The notes below the pieces were generated by a model, which was not told the DNA's origin, searched no databases, and was given only the letters and a program-made list of their open reading frames with translations. Source: Maribacter sp. (GTDB lineage: Bacteria; Bacteroidota; Bacteroidia; Flavobacteriales; Flavobacteriaceae). Taken from it: a stretch of DNA of 64,000 nucleotides. Location of the stretch: NCBI GenBank assembly GCA_020629285.1, contig JAHDDP010000012.1:1-64000 (forward strand), read 5' to 3'. Each line of letters opens with the position of its first letter. The stretch's first letter is position 1. Both the position numbers and the translations under genes were made by a program. This document shows positions 8,694 through 17,076 of the stretch, in pieces.

Positions 8694-8796
8694 ATTATAC
8701 AATTGGTTAAATTACCTCATTGTGAAAATAACAATATCATGCTCGCATTCATAATAAGTCAAGCATATGAATACTTTCAAAGCAAAACAATTACCT

Positions 8797-9612
8797 ATGA
8801 AATCTAAAACACTGATTTTTCTTCTAACAAGCCTTTTACTATTCTCTTGCCAAGAGAAGCAATCTGTCAAAAAAGAAAATAACAAAACGCCTCAATTTCA
8901 GAACAAAGGTCAAGAATTAGTTATGAAAATGATAGAAAAAGTAGGTACTTACCAAACGTTAAGAAGTAAAAAAGATGTAATATACACTTACAGCTATCAA
9001 ACTCCAGATGGCAAAACAGATATTTCCAATGAAAAATACATTTTTGATGGTGAACTATCTTATGGCAAATACGACAAGCACCAAAGAACATTAAGCAATT
9101 TTGAAGGTACTATTGAACAAGGCTATGATGGCAAAGAGTTTTGGCTTAAAAACAATGGGGAAATCATTTTAGATAGTAGTGCCCTAAAAAGAGTCGCATT
9201 CAATAGACCCACTAATTTTTATTGGTTTACAATGTTTCAAAAGCTAATGGACAAAGGTGTATCCTACGAATACCTAGGCGAAGAAACGTTGAACCAAACT
9301 ATATATGAAATCGTTAAGGTGTCCTTTGATTTTGAAAACTCCAAACCAACCGACATCTATCAGTTATATATTAATAAAAACACTCATTTGGTAGATCAAT
9401 TTCTATTTACGGTTGCAGATTTTGGAGCAATGGAAACTCCTAATCTAATGGTTTTAGAATATGAAGAAGTAGATGGCATACTGATACCTACCAAGCGTAA
9501 ATACAAGAAATCTACTTGGCAAGCCACTGTAAGCGATGCCCCTTGGGTTAAAGTAAATTGGACCAATATTAAGTTCAATAACGGCTTAACACCTGCTGAT
9601 TTCGAAAAATAA
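8797..9612 (+). CDS. lipoprotein of unknown function (DUF6503-like)
   Basis: 271 aa from the ATG at 8797. An ATG at 8767 is in frame, but the later start gives a clean lipoprotein signal MKSKTLIFLLTSLLLFSC with the lipobox cysteine at residue 18. The mature domain is beta-rich (YTYSYQTPDGKTD, 'YEIVKVSF', 'PTDIYQLYINKNT') and resembles LolA/LppX-like half-barrels and the flavobacterial family I know as DUF6503 (recalled, not searched). It may bind a hydrophobic ligand, but no catalytic motif is seen. It stands 103 bases after the preceding hydrolase and may have its own promoter. Confidence 0.65.
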   Translation: MKSKTLIFLLTSLLLFSCQEKQSVKKENNKTPQFQNKGQELVMKMIEKVGTYQTLRSKKDVIYTYSYQTPDGKTDISNEKYIFDGELSYGKYDKHQRTLSNFEGTIEQGYDGKEFWLKNNGEIILDSSALKRVAFNRPTNFYWFTMFQKLMDKGVSYEYLGEETLNQTIYEIVKVSFDFENSKPTDIYQLYINKNTHLVDQFLFTVADFGAMETPNLMVLEYEEVDGILIPTKRKYKKSTWQATVSDAPWVKVNWTNIKFNNGLTPADFEK

Positions 9613-9738
9613 GCTCCATATTTTGATTCATTATTAATTTTAAACCCGCATATATTATAAAATAGTACTAAAATCTGTTAAAACCTATGCTGTTTTTTAA
9701 AATTTAAATAGATTGCACTTCCTGTTTTAAACTCTACG

Positions 9739-9755
9739 AAGACATATAATGTCTT
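9739..9755. promoter_or_regulatory. perfect palindrome upstream of permease gene
   Basis: AAGACATATAATGTCTT, two perfect 7-bp arms around ATA, ends 40 bases before the permease start. There is no following T tract, so it is more likely an operator or mRNA hairpin than a terminator. Confidence 0.35.
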
Positions 9756-9795
9756 TAAACAACAAACAACTCGAACCTAACTACCAACTCAACTT

Positions 9796-11514
9796 ATGTC
9801 AACAAAAACCGATTACTCCACGTTTGATAATTTAAACGAAGAACAACTACCCGTTGCAAAACATAAGTTACATGATTGGACGCATTTTGCGGGCTTATAT
9901 GCCGCAGAACACGTTGCAGCAACAGAATTTGTAATTGGTGCTACATTTGTAGCCCTTGGAGCTAAAACAATGGATATCATCTTAGGTCTGCTGATCGGAA
10001 ATATCTTAGCAGTACTTAGCTGGACATTCATCACATCTCCTATTGCAGTAGAAACTAGATTAAGTTTATATACATACCTAAATAAAATTGCAGGAGATTC
10101 TATGACAAAGCTCTATAACTGGGCAAACGTTATTATATTTTCGGTCATATCCGCTGCAATGATTACCGTTTCCGCTACCGCAGTCCGTTTTGCTTTTGAT
10201 ATTCCCGCTCAATTAAACTGGTACCCTACCAACATGTGGTTTGTAGTTATCGTATTTTGTGTTGGGCTCGTTGTGGTATCTATAGCCTTATACGGATTTA
10301 ATGCAGTATCTGAATTTTCAGGTATTTGCGCACCATGGCTTTTTGTAATGTTTACAAGTGGTGCCATGGTATTACTGCCAGCTCTTTCCTTAGATGTTTT
10401 AGGTACAACATTACCTAACGGATGGAACGATCTGATATCGCTCGGAGACCAATCTATATGGACCGGAGTAGATAGTGCCGGAGAACCCGGTATAGGGCTC
10501 GTAGAGGTTATAGGTTTTGCATGGGCTGCGAATACAATCACTCATTTTGGATTAATAGATATGGCATTGTTACGTTTTGCCAAAAAGAAATCTTATGGTC
10601 TTGCCACAAGTACAGGTATGATGTTTGGGCACTATGTTGCTTGGATAGCAGCAGGGATTATGGGTGCAGGTGCAGCGGTTATAATAGGTAAAACTATTGT
10701 AGAACTAGATCCGGGCGATGTTGCATTTTATGCTTTAGGTTGGTCTGGTTTCGTAATCGTAATCGTAGCAGGTTGGACAACAGCAATAACAAATTTATAC
10801 AGAGCCGGGCTAGCGGCACAAGCTATTTTCTATAATCATTCACGTAAAAAGACAACAATTGTTGTTGGTTTAATCACGATTGCCATAGCCTGTTTCCCAT
10901 TTGTATTTTCACAGATTTTACCGCTATTAACCTATGCAGGTTTATTGGTTGTTCCTGTTGGTGGTATTGTGTTTGCTGAACATCAAATATTTCCAAGAAT
11001 AGGATATACACGTTATTGGTCTCAATACCGAAATTTAACGTTTAGTACACCCGCAATTGTTTCATGGGGATTAGGGTTGGTATTCGGTTTTGGCTTAAAT
11101 GCATTAAATGTGATGTCTTTCTTTTATCTATTCATTCCTACTTGGATTTTTACTATTGTTATTTACACTATTCTTGCTGGCAAATACGGAGCTAAAAATA
11201 AGTACCCGCAAGCTGAGGAAAACGAAAAGTTAAGAAACCAGCAAATTGAAGCATATCAAGAAGAAAAAAGCAAATTAGAGACAAAACCTAAAAAAGACAC
11301 CTCGCTACTAACTAAGGTCATACAAATGGTTTCGATTGTGGCACTTATAATCACCTTGGTATTGGCAGGCATTGTACTTTTTGACAGTGCTAACGAAAAT
11401 ATCTATGTTGAAAATAGAGAAACCTTTTATCGTTACGCCTTTATATGTACTGTAACATATTTTGTTACTGCTTATTGGGCATTACTACGTGGCAAATCAA
11501 AAAAACTAAGCTAA
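9796..11514 (+). CDS. NCS1-type (cytosine permease-like) transporter with C-terminal extension
   Basis: 572 aa, about 12 membrane segments in the first ~460 residues, then a charged, coiled-coil-prone stretch (ENEKLRNQQIEAYQEEKSK) and two further hydrophobic segments. The N-terminal region with 'HFAGLYAAEHVAATEFVIGA' and the helix containing 'GFAWAANTITHFGLIDMALL' resemble the purine/cytosine permease family (NCS1). The family normally has about 400-500 residues, so the extra C-terminal module is unusual. The next gene begins 2 bases after the stop and encodes a polyol dehydrogenase, which suggests that this protein imports the substrate of that enzyme and not a nucleobase. That assignment is inference. 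Confidence 0.75.
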   Translation: MSTKTDYSTFDNLNEEQLPVAKHKLHDWTHFAGLYAAEHVAATEFVIGATFVALGAKTMDIILGLLIGNILAVLSWTFITSPIAVETRLSLYTYLNKIAGDSMTKLYNWANVIIFSVISAAMITVSATAVRFAFDIPAQLNWYPTNMWFVVIVFCVGLVVVSIALYGFNAVSEFSGICAPWLFVMFTSGAMVLLPALSLDVLGTTLPNGWNDLISLGDQSIWTGVDSAGEPGIGLVEVIGFAWAANTITHFGLIDMALLRFAKKKSYGLATSTGMMFGHYVAWIAAGIMGAGAAVIIGKTIVELDPGDVAFYALGWSGFVIVIVAGWTTAITNLYRAGLAAQAIFYNHSRKKTTIVVGLITIAIACFPFVFSQILPLLTYAGLLVVPVGGIVFAEHQIFPRIGYTRYWSQYRNLTFSTPAIVSWGLGLVFGFGLNALNVMSFFYLFIPTWIFTIVIYTILAGKYGAKNKYPQAEENEKLRNQQIEAYQEEKSKLETKPKKDTSLLTKVIQMVSIVALIITLVLAGIVLFDSANENIYVENRETFYRYAFICTVTYFVTAYWALLRGKSKKLS

Positions 11515-11516
11515 AA

Positions 11517-12998
11517 ATGACAAAAGAAATCATGCTGAATAATGAAAATTTAGCAGAAATAAGCAAACAATTACCTACCCCTACATTTGAAAGAACTTCA
11601 CTTAAAGTAGGTATCGTTCACGTTGGTGTTGGTGGTTTTCACAGAGCTCACCAAGCTTTTTACACACACTTGCTTCAAGAAAAAGAAAATGCATCTGAAT
11701 GGGGTATTTGCGGTATAGGGTTACGAAAGGGAGATCAAAAAATCCATGACGTACTTCAGAAACAAGACGGCATGTACACTTTGATCATAAAGCATCCGGA
11801 TGGTAACATAGATTCTCAAGTAATTGGCTCCATTATCGACTTTAAATTAGGGTATGATACTCCCAAGGTGGTAGTTGATCAAATGGCGCATCCAGATACA
11901 AAAATAGTCTCCTTGACCATTACTGAAGGTGGCTATAACTTTAATCCAGCAACGGGTGAATTCGATTTTGAAAATGCAGATGTACAGCACGAATTACAGC
12001 ATCCAAACGACCCTAAAACCATATACGGATTTTTAACCGCTGCCATTAAAAAAAGAAAAGAAGACGGGTTACCTGCCTTTACGGTAATGTCTTGCGACAA
12101 TATTCAACATAATGGAGATGTAGCAAAAGAGATGTTATTGACATTTGCAAAAAGGCAGAATGAAGAACTGGCGGCATACATAGAAAAGGAAGTAAGTTTT
12201 CCCAACAGTATGGTAGACCGTATTACTCCCGTTACTACGCAAGCAGATATTGATTTTTTAGAGAATACATACGGTCTTAAAGATGAATGGCCAGTAACTT
12301 GCGAACCATTTATTCAATGGGTCATTGAAGATAATTTCTCTAACGGTAGACCAGAATTTGAAAAAGTAGGCGTGCAATTCGTACCAGATGTTAAGCCTTA
12401 TGAAAAAATGAAATTGCGTCTTTTAAACGCAGGTCATTCCGTTCTTGGACTTTTAGGAGCAATACATGGTCACCCAACTATAAATGCGTGTATGGAAGAT
12501 GATTTGTTCGTTTCCTACTTAAGAGCTTTTATGGATAAGGAAGCTACACCCGTTTTAGACAAACTAGAAGGTATAGATCTATCAGTCTACAAAGACAGTT
12601 TACAAGAACGTTTTGCCAACCCTAACATAAAGGACAGCGTTAGTCGTATTTGCTCTGAGAGTTCCGCTAAATTACCTAAATTTTTAATTGCTACAATTCA
12701 AGATAATTTGGCTAACGGTGGTAGTATAAAATTTGCCACCTTAGTCATAGCCGCGTGGTGCTATTATAGCGACAAAGGACAAGATAAAAATGGCAACCCT
12801 ATTGAGATTATTGACGCTATGCAGGAGCAGTTGCACCAAGCTGCCAGTAAAACTCAATCTGACCCACTAGCCTTTATAAAACAAGAATCATTATTCGGTA
12901 ATCTAATCAACGAAGATAAATTCACTAGTCTATATAGCGACTTAGTTCAAAAAATTTATGCTAATCCCGATATAAGAGAAATAATGAAAACACTTTAA
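11517..12998 (+). CDS. mannitol/fructuronate-type dehydrogenase (polyol-specific long-chain)
   Basis: 493 aa from the ATG at 11517. The frame extends upstream into the permease gene, but this ATG, 2 bases after the permease stop, fits the family N-terminus. The N-terminal Rossmann domain shows 'GIVHVGVGGFHRAHQAFY', the family signature, and the C-terminal domain contains 'KMKLRLLNAGHS', with the lysine and the Asn/His residues used in catalysis by long-chain mannitol dehydrogenases. It oxidises a polyol or reduces a keto-sugar acid with NAD(P)(H). Mannitol, arabinitol and fructuronate cannot be told apart here. It is translationally tied to the transporter upstream. Confidence 0.9.
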   Translation: MTKEIMLNNENLAEISKQLPTPTFERTSLKVGIVHVGVGGFHRAHQAFYTHLLQEKENASEWGICGIGLRKGDQKIHDVLQKQDGMYTLIIKHPDGNIDSQVIGSIIDFKLGYDTPKVVVDQMAHPDTKIVSLTITEGGYNFNPATGEFDFENADVQHELQHPNDPKTIYGFLTAAIKKRKEDGLPAFTVMSCDNIQHNGDVAKEMLLTFAKRQNEELAAYIEKEVSFPNSMVDRITPVTTQADIDFLENTYGLKDEWPVTCEPFIQWVIEDNFSNGRPEFEKVGVQFVPDVKPYEKMKLRLLNAGHSVLGLLGAIHGHPTINACMEDDLFVSYLRAFMDKEATPVLDKLEGIDLSVYKDSLQERFANPNIKDSVSRICSESSAKLPKFLIATIQDNLANGGSIKFATLVIAAWCYYSDKGQDKNGNPIEIIDAMQEQLHQAASKTQSDPLAFIKQESLFGNLINEDKFTSLYSDLVQKIYANPDIREIMKTL

Positions 12999-13396
12999 TT
13001 GAACAAAAGGTCAATTTTAGCTAACATAATTAATTCAGATTTATTATTCCCTGAGAAAGAATCTGCAATAGCCTTGGCCGTTTTTTTGGTCAAGGCTTTT
13101 ATTTGTTCAGAAAATGCATGAGGGTGAATTTTATAGAAATCTTTAAACTCATCAAAACATTCTTCACTACTTTTTTCAGACTCCATTAAAACATCGAATA
13201 CAATTTCAATTTGGTTTGCAGCATCTGTACCATAGCGGTCGGTAAAATCATCTACATATAACCAATCCTCCTTAACGTACTCTTTAACTTTTTCCCATTC
13301 ATTGCTGTGAACGGTACCGTCACTAATGGCTACGGCATAAAAAAGCTTCCCTAAATTTTCATATAGTCCGTTTATTGTTTTCGCTGTATTTTCCAT
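12995..13396 (-). CDS. TerB-like small protein
   Basis: 133 aa, all-helical and acidic in the middle. 'LGKLFYAVAISDGTVHSNEW' matches the TerB-type motif of an acidic helix pair following 'A.aDG.v...E', found in tellurite-resistance-related and DnaJ-linked proteins, but the match is weak. No signal peptide. The stop codon overlaps that of the convergent dehydrogenase by 4 bases (TTAA). Function unknown; it is probably a single-gene unit. Confidence 0.6.
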   Translation of the reverse strand: MENTAKTINGLYENLGKLFYAVAISDGTVHSNEWEKVKEYVKEDWLYVDDFTDRYGTDAANQIEIVFDVLMESEKSSEECFDEFKDFYKIHPHAFSEQIKALTKKTAKAIADSFSGNNKSELIMLAKIDLLFN

Positions 13397-13416
13397 TTTA
13401 GCAGTTTTAGTTGATG

Positions 13417-13426
13417 TTTACGTAAA
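13417..13426. promoter_or_regulatory. short palindrome between divergent genes
   Basis: TTTACGTAAA, a perfect 10-bp palindrome in the 92-base gap between the TerB-like gene and the histidine kinase. It may be an operator; only its symmetry and position support this. Confidence 0.25.
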
Positions 13427-13476
13427 AATATGAAGTAACCTGCTGTTTTAATATGACAATAATCAGTGTTAATCAA

Positions 13477-13484
13477 TATATTTG
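13477..13484 (+). promoter_or_regulatory. candidate -7 promoter element (TATATTTG)
   Basis: Matches TAnnTTTG. It lies only 4 bases before the kinase ATG at 13489, so if used the mRNA would be leaderless or nearly so. No -33 motif is evident. Confidence 0.3.
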
Positions 13485-13488
13485 ATAT

Positions 13489-15000
13489 ATGCAGGATTTT
13501 CAAAAAAACAGTGATATTTTTAATTTACTTTCAGAAGGTGTTTCTGAAGGGATTATCGTGGTAGACTCCAATCAAATCGTAGTAGCCACTAACACTTCAT
13601 CAGAACAAATGTTCGGTTATGAAAAAGGAGAACTGTTAGGAAAGCCTTTAGATGTTCTCATACCTAAAAGGTACCATGCTGATCATGATACACATGTAGA
13701 AAAGTTTATTGCAAAAAGTGATAAGCGCCAAATGGGTCATGGCAGAAATCTCTACGGAATTTGTAAAGATGGTAAAGAATTTCCTGTGGAAGCCGGATTA
13801 AATCCGTTTGAATTTTATGGTTCCACTTACGTTATGGCATTGATTATTGATATTACCGAACGTAAGAATAGAGAAAAAGAATTAAGCCATTGGGCACGTA
13901 TTTTTGATGAATCGCTGAATGAAATTTTTGTATTTGATGCCGAAACTTTAAAATTCTTAAACATAAATAAAGAGGCTCAAAGAAATATTGGTTATTCATT
14001 TGATGAATTGTATAATATGACACCGGTTGACATTAAACCAGATATGACAATTTCTCAATTTGAAGAACTAATAGCGCCTTTATTAAAAGACGAGACCTCT
14101 AAAGTTAAATTCGAAACCAAACACGGTAGAAAAGACGGTACTACGTACCCTGTAGAAGTACACCTGCAATTATCTACTTTAGGTGAAAAGAAAGTTTATG
14201 TAGCCTTTATACTGGATATTACAGAACGTAAAAATTACACTGAAAACCTAGAAAGAACAGTTGAAGAACGCACCCATCAACTTACAGAAGCCTTAGCGGT
14301 AGAAAAAGAACTAAACGAACTAAAAACCAGATTTTTATCATTAGTATCCCATGAGTTTAAAACACCGTTAAGCAGTATTTTAACCTCTATTACGTTACTT
14401 GGCAAATACACGGAAACGGAACAACAGCCAAAACGGGACAAACACGTTACTACCATAAAAAACAAGGTAAAATATTTAGACACGATACTTAATGATTTTC
14501 TATCAGTAGAGCGCTTAGAATCCGGTAAAGTGAATTACAAAATAGTAGAATTTCCATTAAGTAAAATTGTCAATGAAGTAGTGTATAATAGCAATATGTT
14601 ACTTAAATCTGGTCAACAGATTCATTACCCCGATAATATAGATGAGCTAAATATAAATTTTGACGAAAAAACGTTAGAGCTGGCGTTATCAAATTTAATA
14701 CACAATGCCATAAAATATTCGCCAGAGGATACCACTATTGACATCAAAGTAGAAATTTTAGATAATGGTTACTCCATTAACGTCATTGACCAAGGTATAG
14801 GCATACCAGAAGAAGAGCAGAAACACATATTTAATCGTTATTTTAGAGCAGAGAATGCTTTATTGACCCAAGGTACTGGTATAGGTCTAAATATTGCGAA
14901 ACAACATATAGAAAATTTAGGAGGCAGTCTTGAGTTTATAAGTGCCGCAAATAAGGGATCAACGTTTACTTTATTCATACCTAAATTAAAAACCAACTAG
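13489..15000 (+). CDS. PAS-PAS sensor histidine kinase
   Basis: 503 aa, no membrane segment, so a cytoplasmic sensor. Two PAS domains occupy about residues 10-125 and 130-250, each ending in DITERK; a coiled coil follows (ERTVEERTHQLTEALAVEKE). The HisKA helix SLVSHEFKTPLSSI places the phosphoacceptor at His288. The ATPase domain has the N box NLIHNAIKYSP, the G1 box 'VIDQGIGIPEEE' and the G2 box GTGIGLNI. It autophosphorylates and should pass the phosphate to the receiver protein encoded 3 bases downstream. The signal is unknown; the soluble PAS pair could sense redox, oxygen or a small ligand. Confidence 0.93.
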   Translation: MQDFQKNSDIFNLLSEGVSEGIIVVDSNQIVVATNTSSEQMFGYEKGELLGKPLDVLIPKRYHADHDTHVEKFIAKSDKRQMGHGRNLYGICKDGKEFPVEAGLNPFEFYGSTYVMALIIDITERKNREKELSHWARIFDESLNEIFVFDAETLKFLNINKEAQRNIGYSFDELYNMTPVDIKPDMTISQFEELIAPLLKDETSKVKFETKHGRKDGTTYPVEVHLQLSTLGEKKVYVAFILDITERKNYTENLERTVEERTHQLTEALAVEKELNELKTRFLSLVSHEFKTPLSSILTSITLLGKYTETEQQPKRDKHVTTIKNKVKYLDTILNDFLSVERLESGKVNYKIVEFPLSKIVNEVVYNSNMLLKSGQQIHYPDNIDELNINFDEKTLELALSNLIHNAIKYSPEDTTIDIKVEILDNGYSINVIDQGIGIPEEEQKHIFNRYFRAENALLTQGTGIGLNIAKQHIENLGGSLEFISAANKGSTFTLFIPKLKTN

Positions 15001-15003
15001 AAG

Positions 15004-16056
15004 ATGAAAAGAATTTTATTGATTGAGGATGACAAAGCCTTGCGTGAGAATACTGAAGAACTTTTAGAATTATCTGGTTATAATGTAACAACTGCACCCA
15101 ATGGAAAAATAGGTATTGAAACCGCAATTGAAAACTTACCGGATATTATAATTTGTGATATTATGATGCCAGTGGTAGATGGTTATGGGGTTCTTGAAAG
15201 CCTGTCTAACAACGAAAAGACAAAACAAATACCGTTTATCTTTCTTTCTGCAAAGACAGAACATAAAGAAATAAGAAAAGGTATGGATCTAGGGGCAGAC
15301 GACTACCTGACGAAACCATTTGAAGAAGAAGAATTAATGAGCGCCATTGAAAGTAGATTGGCTAAAGCCGAACTACTGAAGCGCATGCAAGATGAAACAT
15401 CTAAAGAACACGGTGTTTCAGAAAATGAAATGCGCACCATTCATGAACTTAAAAACTTTTTTGATGATAATGGAGAGCTGTCTAATTTTAAACAAGGAGA
15501 AATTATATACGAAGAAGGTGCTCGTTCAAATAAAATCTATCTCGTTTTAAAAGGGCTTGTTAAATGCTATAATATGGACCCAGATGGCAAAGAATTAATC
15601 ACCTCATTATCTAAGGCTGATGACTTTTTGGGCTTTACATCTTTTTTAAACAATGAACCCTATCAAGAATCTGCTACAGCACTTGTAGATGTAGAACTGG
15701 CAGGCATATCTAAAGATAACCTAAAAGAGATATTAAATGAAAACAAGACCATTTCATTAGAACTAATGGAGCTTTTGTCTGCAAATATTTCTAACATTAA
15801 GGCACAATTATTACAAATGGCATACAGTTCCGTACGCAGAAAAACGGCACAGACTTTACTACAATTTGCTGATATTATGAATACCAAGCCAGATGAACCC
15901 ATTAAAATTTCACGGAATGATTTGGCAAGTGTTGCAGGTATTGCCACTGAAAGTTTAATACGTACGTTATCAGGTTTTAAAAAAGAAGGGCTTATTGCAA
16001 TTGAAGGAAGAAATATACAAATTGTGGAACTGAAAGCTTTACAGTACGTAAATTAA
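15004..16056 (+). CDS. response regulator with receiver and Crp/Fnr-type output domain
   Basis: 350 aa. Residues 1-120 are a receiver domain with phosphoacceptor Asp52 in CDIMMP and 'LTKPFEEEEL' carrying the conserved Lys. Residues ~145-270 form a cyclic-nucleotide-binding-like beta barrel (FKQGEIIYEEGARSNKIYLV), and the C-terminal ~80 residues are a Crp-type winged helix (SRNDLASVAGIATESLIRTL). The recognition helix retains the Glu and Arg (E-S-L-I-R) that in CRP and FNR contact the outer GA/TC bases. A receiver fused to a Crp output is uncommon outside Bacteroidota. It pairs with the kinase 3 bases upstream and probably controls the adjacent stress-protein gene, which has a Crp-like palindrome. 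Confidence 0.9.
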   Translation: MKRILLIEDDKALRENTEELLELSGYNVTTAPNGKIGIETAIENLPDIIICDIMMPVVDGYGVLESLSNNEKTKQIPFIFLSAKTEHKEIRKGMDLGADDYLTKPFEEEELMSAIESRLAKAELLKRMQDETSKEHGVSENEMRTIHELKNFFDDNGELSNFKQGEIIYEEGARSNKIYLVLKGLVKCYNMDPDGKELITSLSKADDFLGFTSFLNNEPYQESATALVDVELAGISKDNLKEILNENKTISLELMELLSANISNIKAQLLQMAYSSVRRKTAQTLLQFADIMNTKPDEPIKISRNDLASVAGIATESLIRTLSGFKKEGLIAIEGRNIQIVELKALQYVN

Positions 16057-16099
16057 TCGAAATCTGATAAATATCATTTATTACCCTTCTTTATGCATT

Positions 16100-16107
16100 T
16101 ACTTTTG
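16100..16107 (+). promoter_or_regulatory. candidate -7 promoter element (TACTTTTG) of usp
   Basis: Matches TAnnTTTG 17 bases before the usp start codon. It overlaps by two bases the palindrome at 16106-16121. Confidence 0.4.
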
Positions 16108-16121
16108 TAACGTAAGTTACA
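16106..16121. promoter_or_regulatory. Crp/Fnr-type palindrome at usp start
   Basis: TGTAACGTAAGTTACA fits TGTnA-N6-TnACA, the 5-6-5 layout of CRP sites; the outer 6-bp arms (TGTAAC/GTTACA) are perfectly complementary. It overlaps the predicted transcription start and ends 3 bases before the ATG, a position suited to repression or start-site control. The gene just upstream encodes a Crp-type output domain. Confidence 0.5.
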
Positions 16122-16124
16122 TAA

Positions 16125-16961
16125 ATGAAACACATTTTAATACCCACAGATTTTTCTGAAAATTCTTGGAATGCCCTTGAATATGCTGCGTACTTTTTTG
16201 AAAACATAAAGTGTACCTTTTATGTATTGCATGTAAATGATTTAAGTAATTCTGACATCGCCGGCAATTCTTTCATTACGTTGAATGCCAAAGAAAAATT
16301 TTTTGCTAAAGATAAACTGAACGAAACCATTGATCGTATAGGATTGTGCTGTCCAAATCCTGATCATAAATTCATTTCACTTGAAGAATATGGTAATTTC
16401 ATTGACATTACAAGAAAGACGGTAGAGGAGAAAAAGATAAATTTAATAGTTATGGGCACAAAAGGTGCCTCTGGTATAAAGGCTAGTATAATGGGTAGCA
16501 ACACGGGTAATGTTATCACAAAAATAGCTTGTAATGTACTTGTAATACCTGATAATATCATTGCTCAAAAACCTTCTAAAATAGCATTCCCAACAGATTT
16601 TAATCTATTCTACACCTACCCCATATTAAATTCTATAACGGAAATACTGGAAATTACTAACGCAAACTTAGAAGTAATTCATATGTCGCAATCAAGACCC
16701 AGTTTTTCCAACACACAAGTAATCAATAAAGCATATTTACATGATTACTTAAAAGAAATATGCACTGAAAGCCATAGCTTCGAAAACATACTTGGCAAGA
16801 ACATTAGAGAAACCATAGTGAGTTATATCAGTGAGAACAAAATTGAAATGCTGACCATGGTCGCTAAAAATTTAAACCTGTTTCAGCAATTGTTCTTCAA
16901 CAACTCAATAGAGCAATTAAGTTATGAAACTACGGTACCGTTATTCGTAATGCATGAGTAA
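16125..16961 (+). CDS. universal stress protein, tandem UspA domains
   Basis: 278 aa made of two UspA-like halves. The first begins MKHILIPTDFSENSWNALEYA and contains 'IVMGTKGASGIKASIMGSNTGNVI', the ATP-binding G-2x-G-9x-G(S/T) pattern, so this half may bind ATP. The second half (from about residue 150, 'KIAFPTDFNLFY') has lost that glycine motif. Cytoplasmic. The gene follows the kinase-regulator pair by 68 bases and carries a CRP-like palindrome next to its start, so it is a likely target of that two-component system. It is the only gene of the trio without a recognised catalytic activity. Confidence 0.9.
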   Translation: MKHILIPTDFSENSWNALEYAAYFFENIKCTFYVLHVNDLSNSDIAGNSFITLNAKEKFFAKDKLNETIDRIGLCCPNPDHKFISLEEYGNFIDITRKTVEEKKINLIVMGTKGASGIKASIMGSNTGNVITKIACNVLVIPDNIIAQKPSKIAFPTDFNLFYTYPILNSITEILEITNANLEVIHMSQSRPSFSNTQVINKAYLHDYLKEICTESHSFENILGKNIRETIVSYISENKIEMLTMVAKNLNLFQQLFFNNSIEQLSYETTVPLFVMHE

Positions 16962-17050
16962 TGGATGTATTTTAATGTTTTGGGTTAAAATTTAAGTTTC
17001 TACAACATTTCAAACAATAACATAACATATGTAATTAACCTTCAAAATCG

Positions 17051-17058
17051 TACTTTTG
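17051..17058 (+). promoter_or_regulatory. candidate -7 promoter element (TACTTTTG) of uvrA
   Basis: Matches TAnnTTTG 18 bases before the uvrA start at 17077. A -33 motif is not apparent. Confidence 0.4.
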
Positions 17059-17076
17059 CAACTTTGCTGTGAATAC

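Noticed and set aside
17056-17076. Upstream TTG start for uvrA
   Set aside because: It overlaps the -7 promoter candidate and adds seven residues not found in UvrA N-termini; the ATG at 17077 is better.
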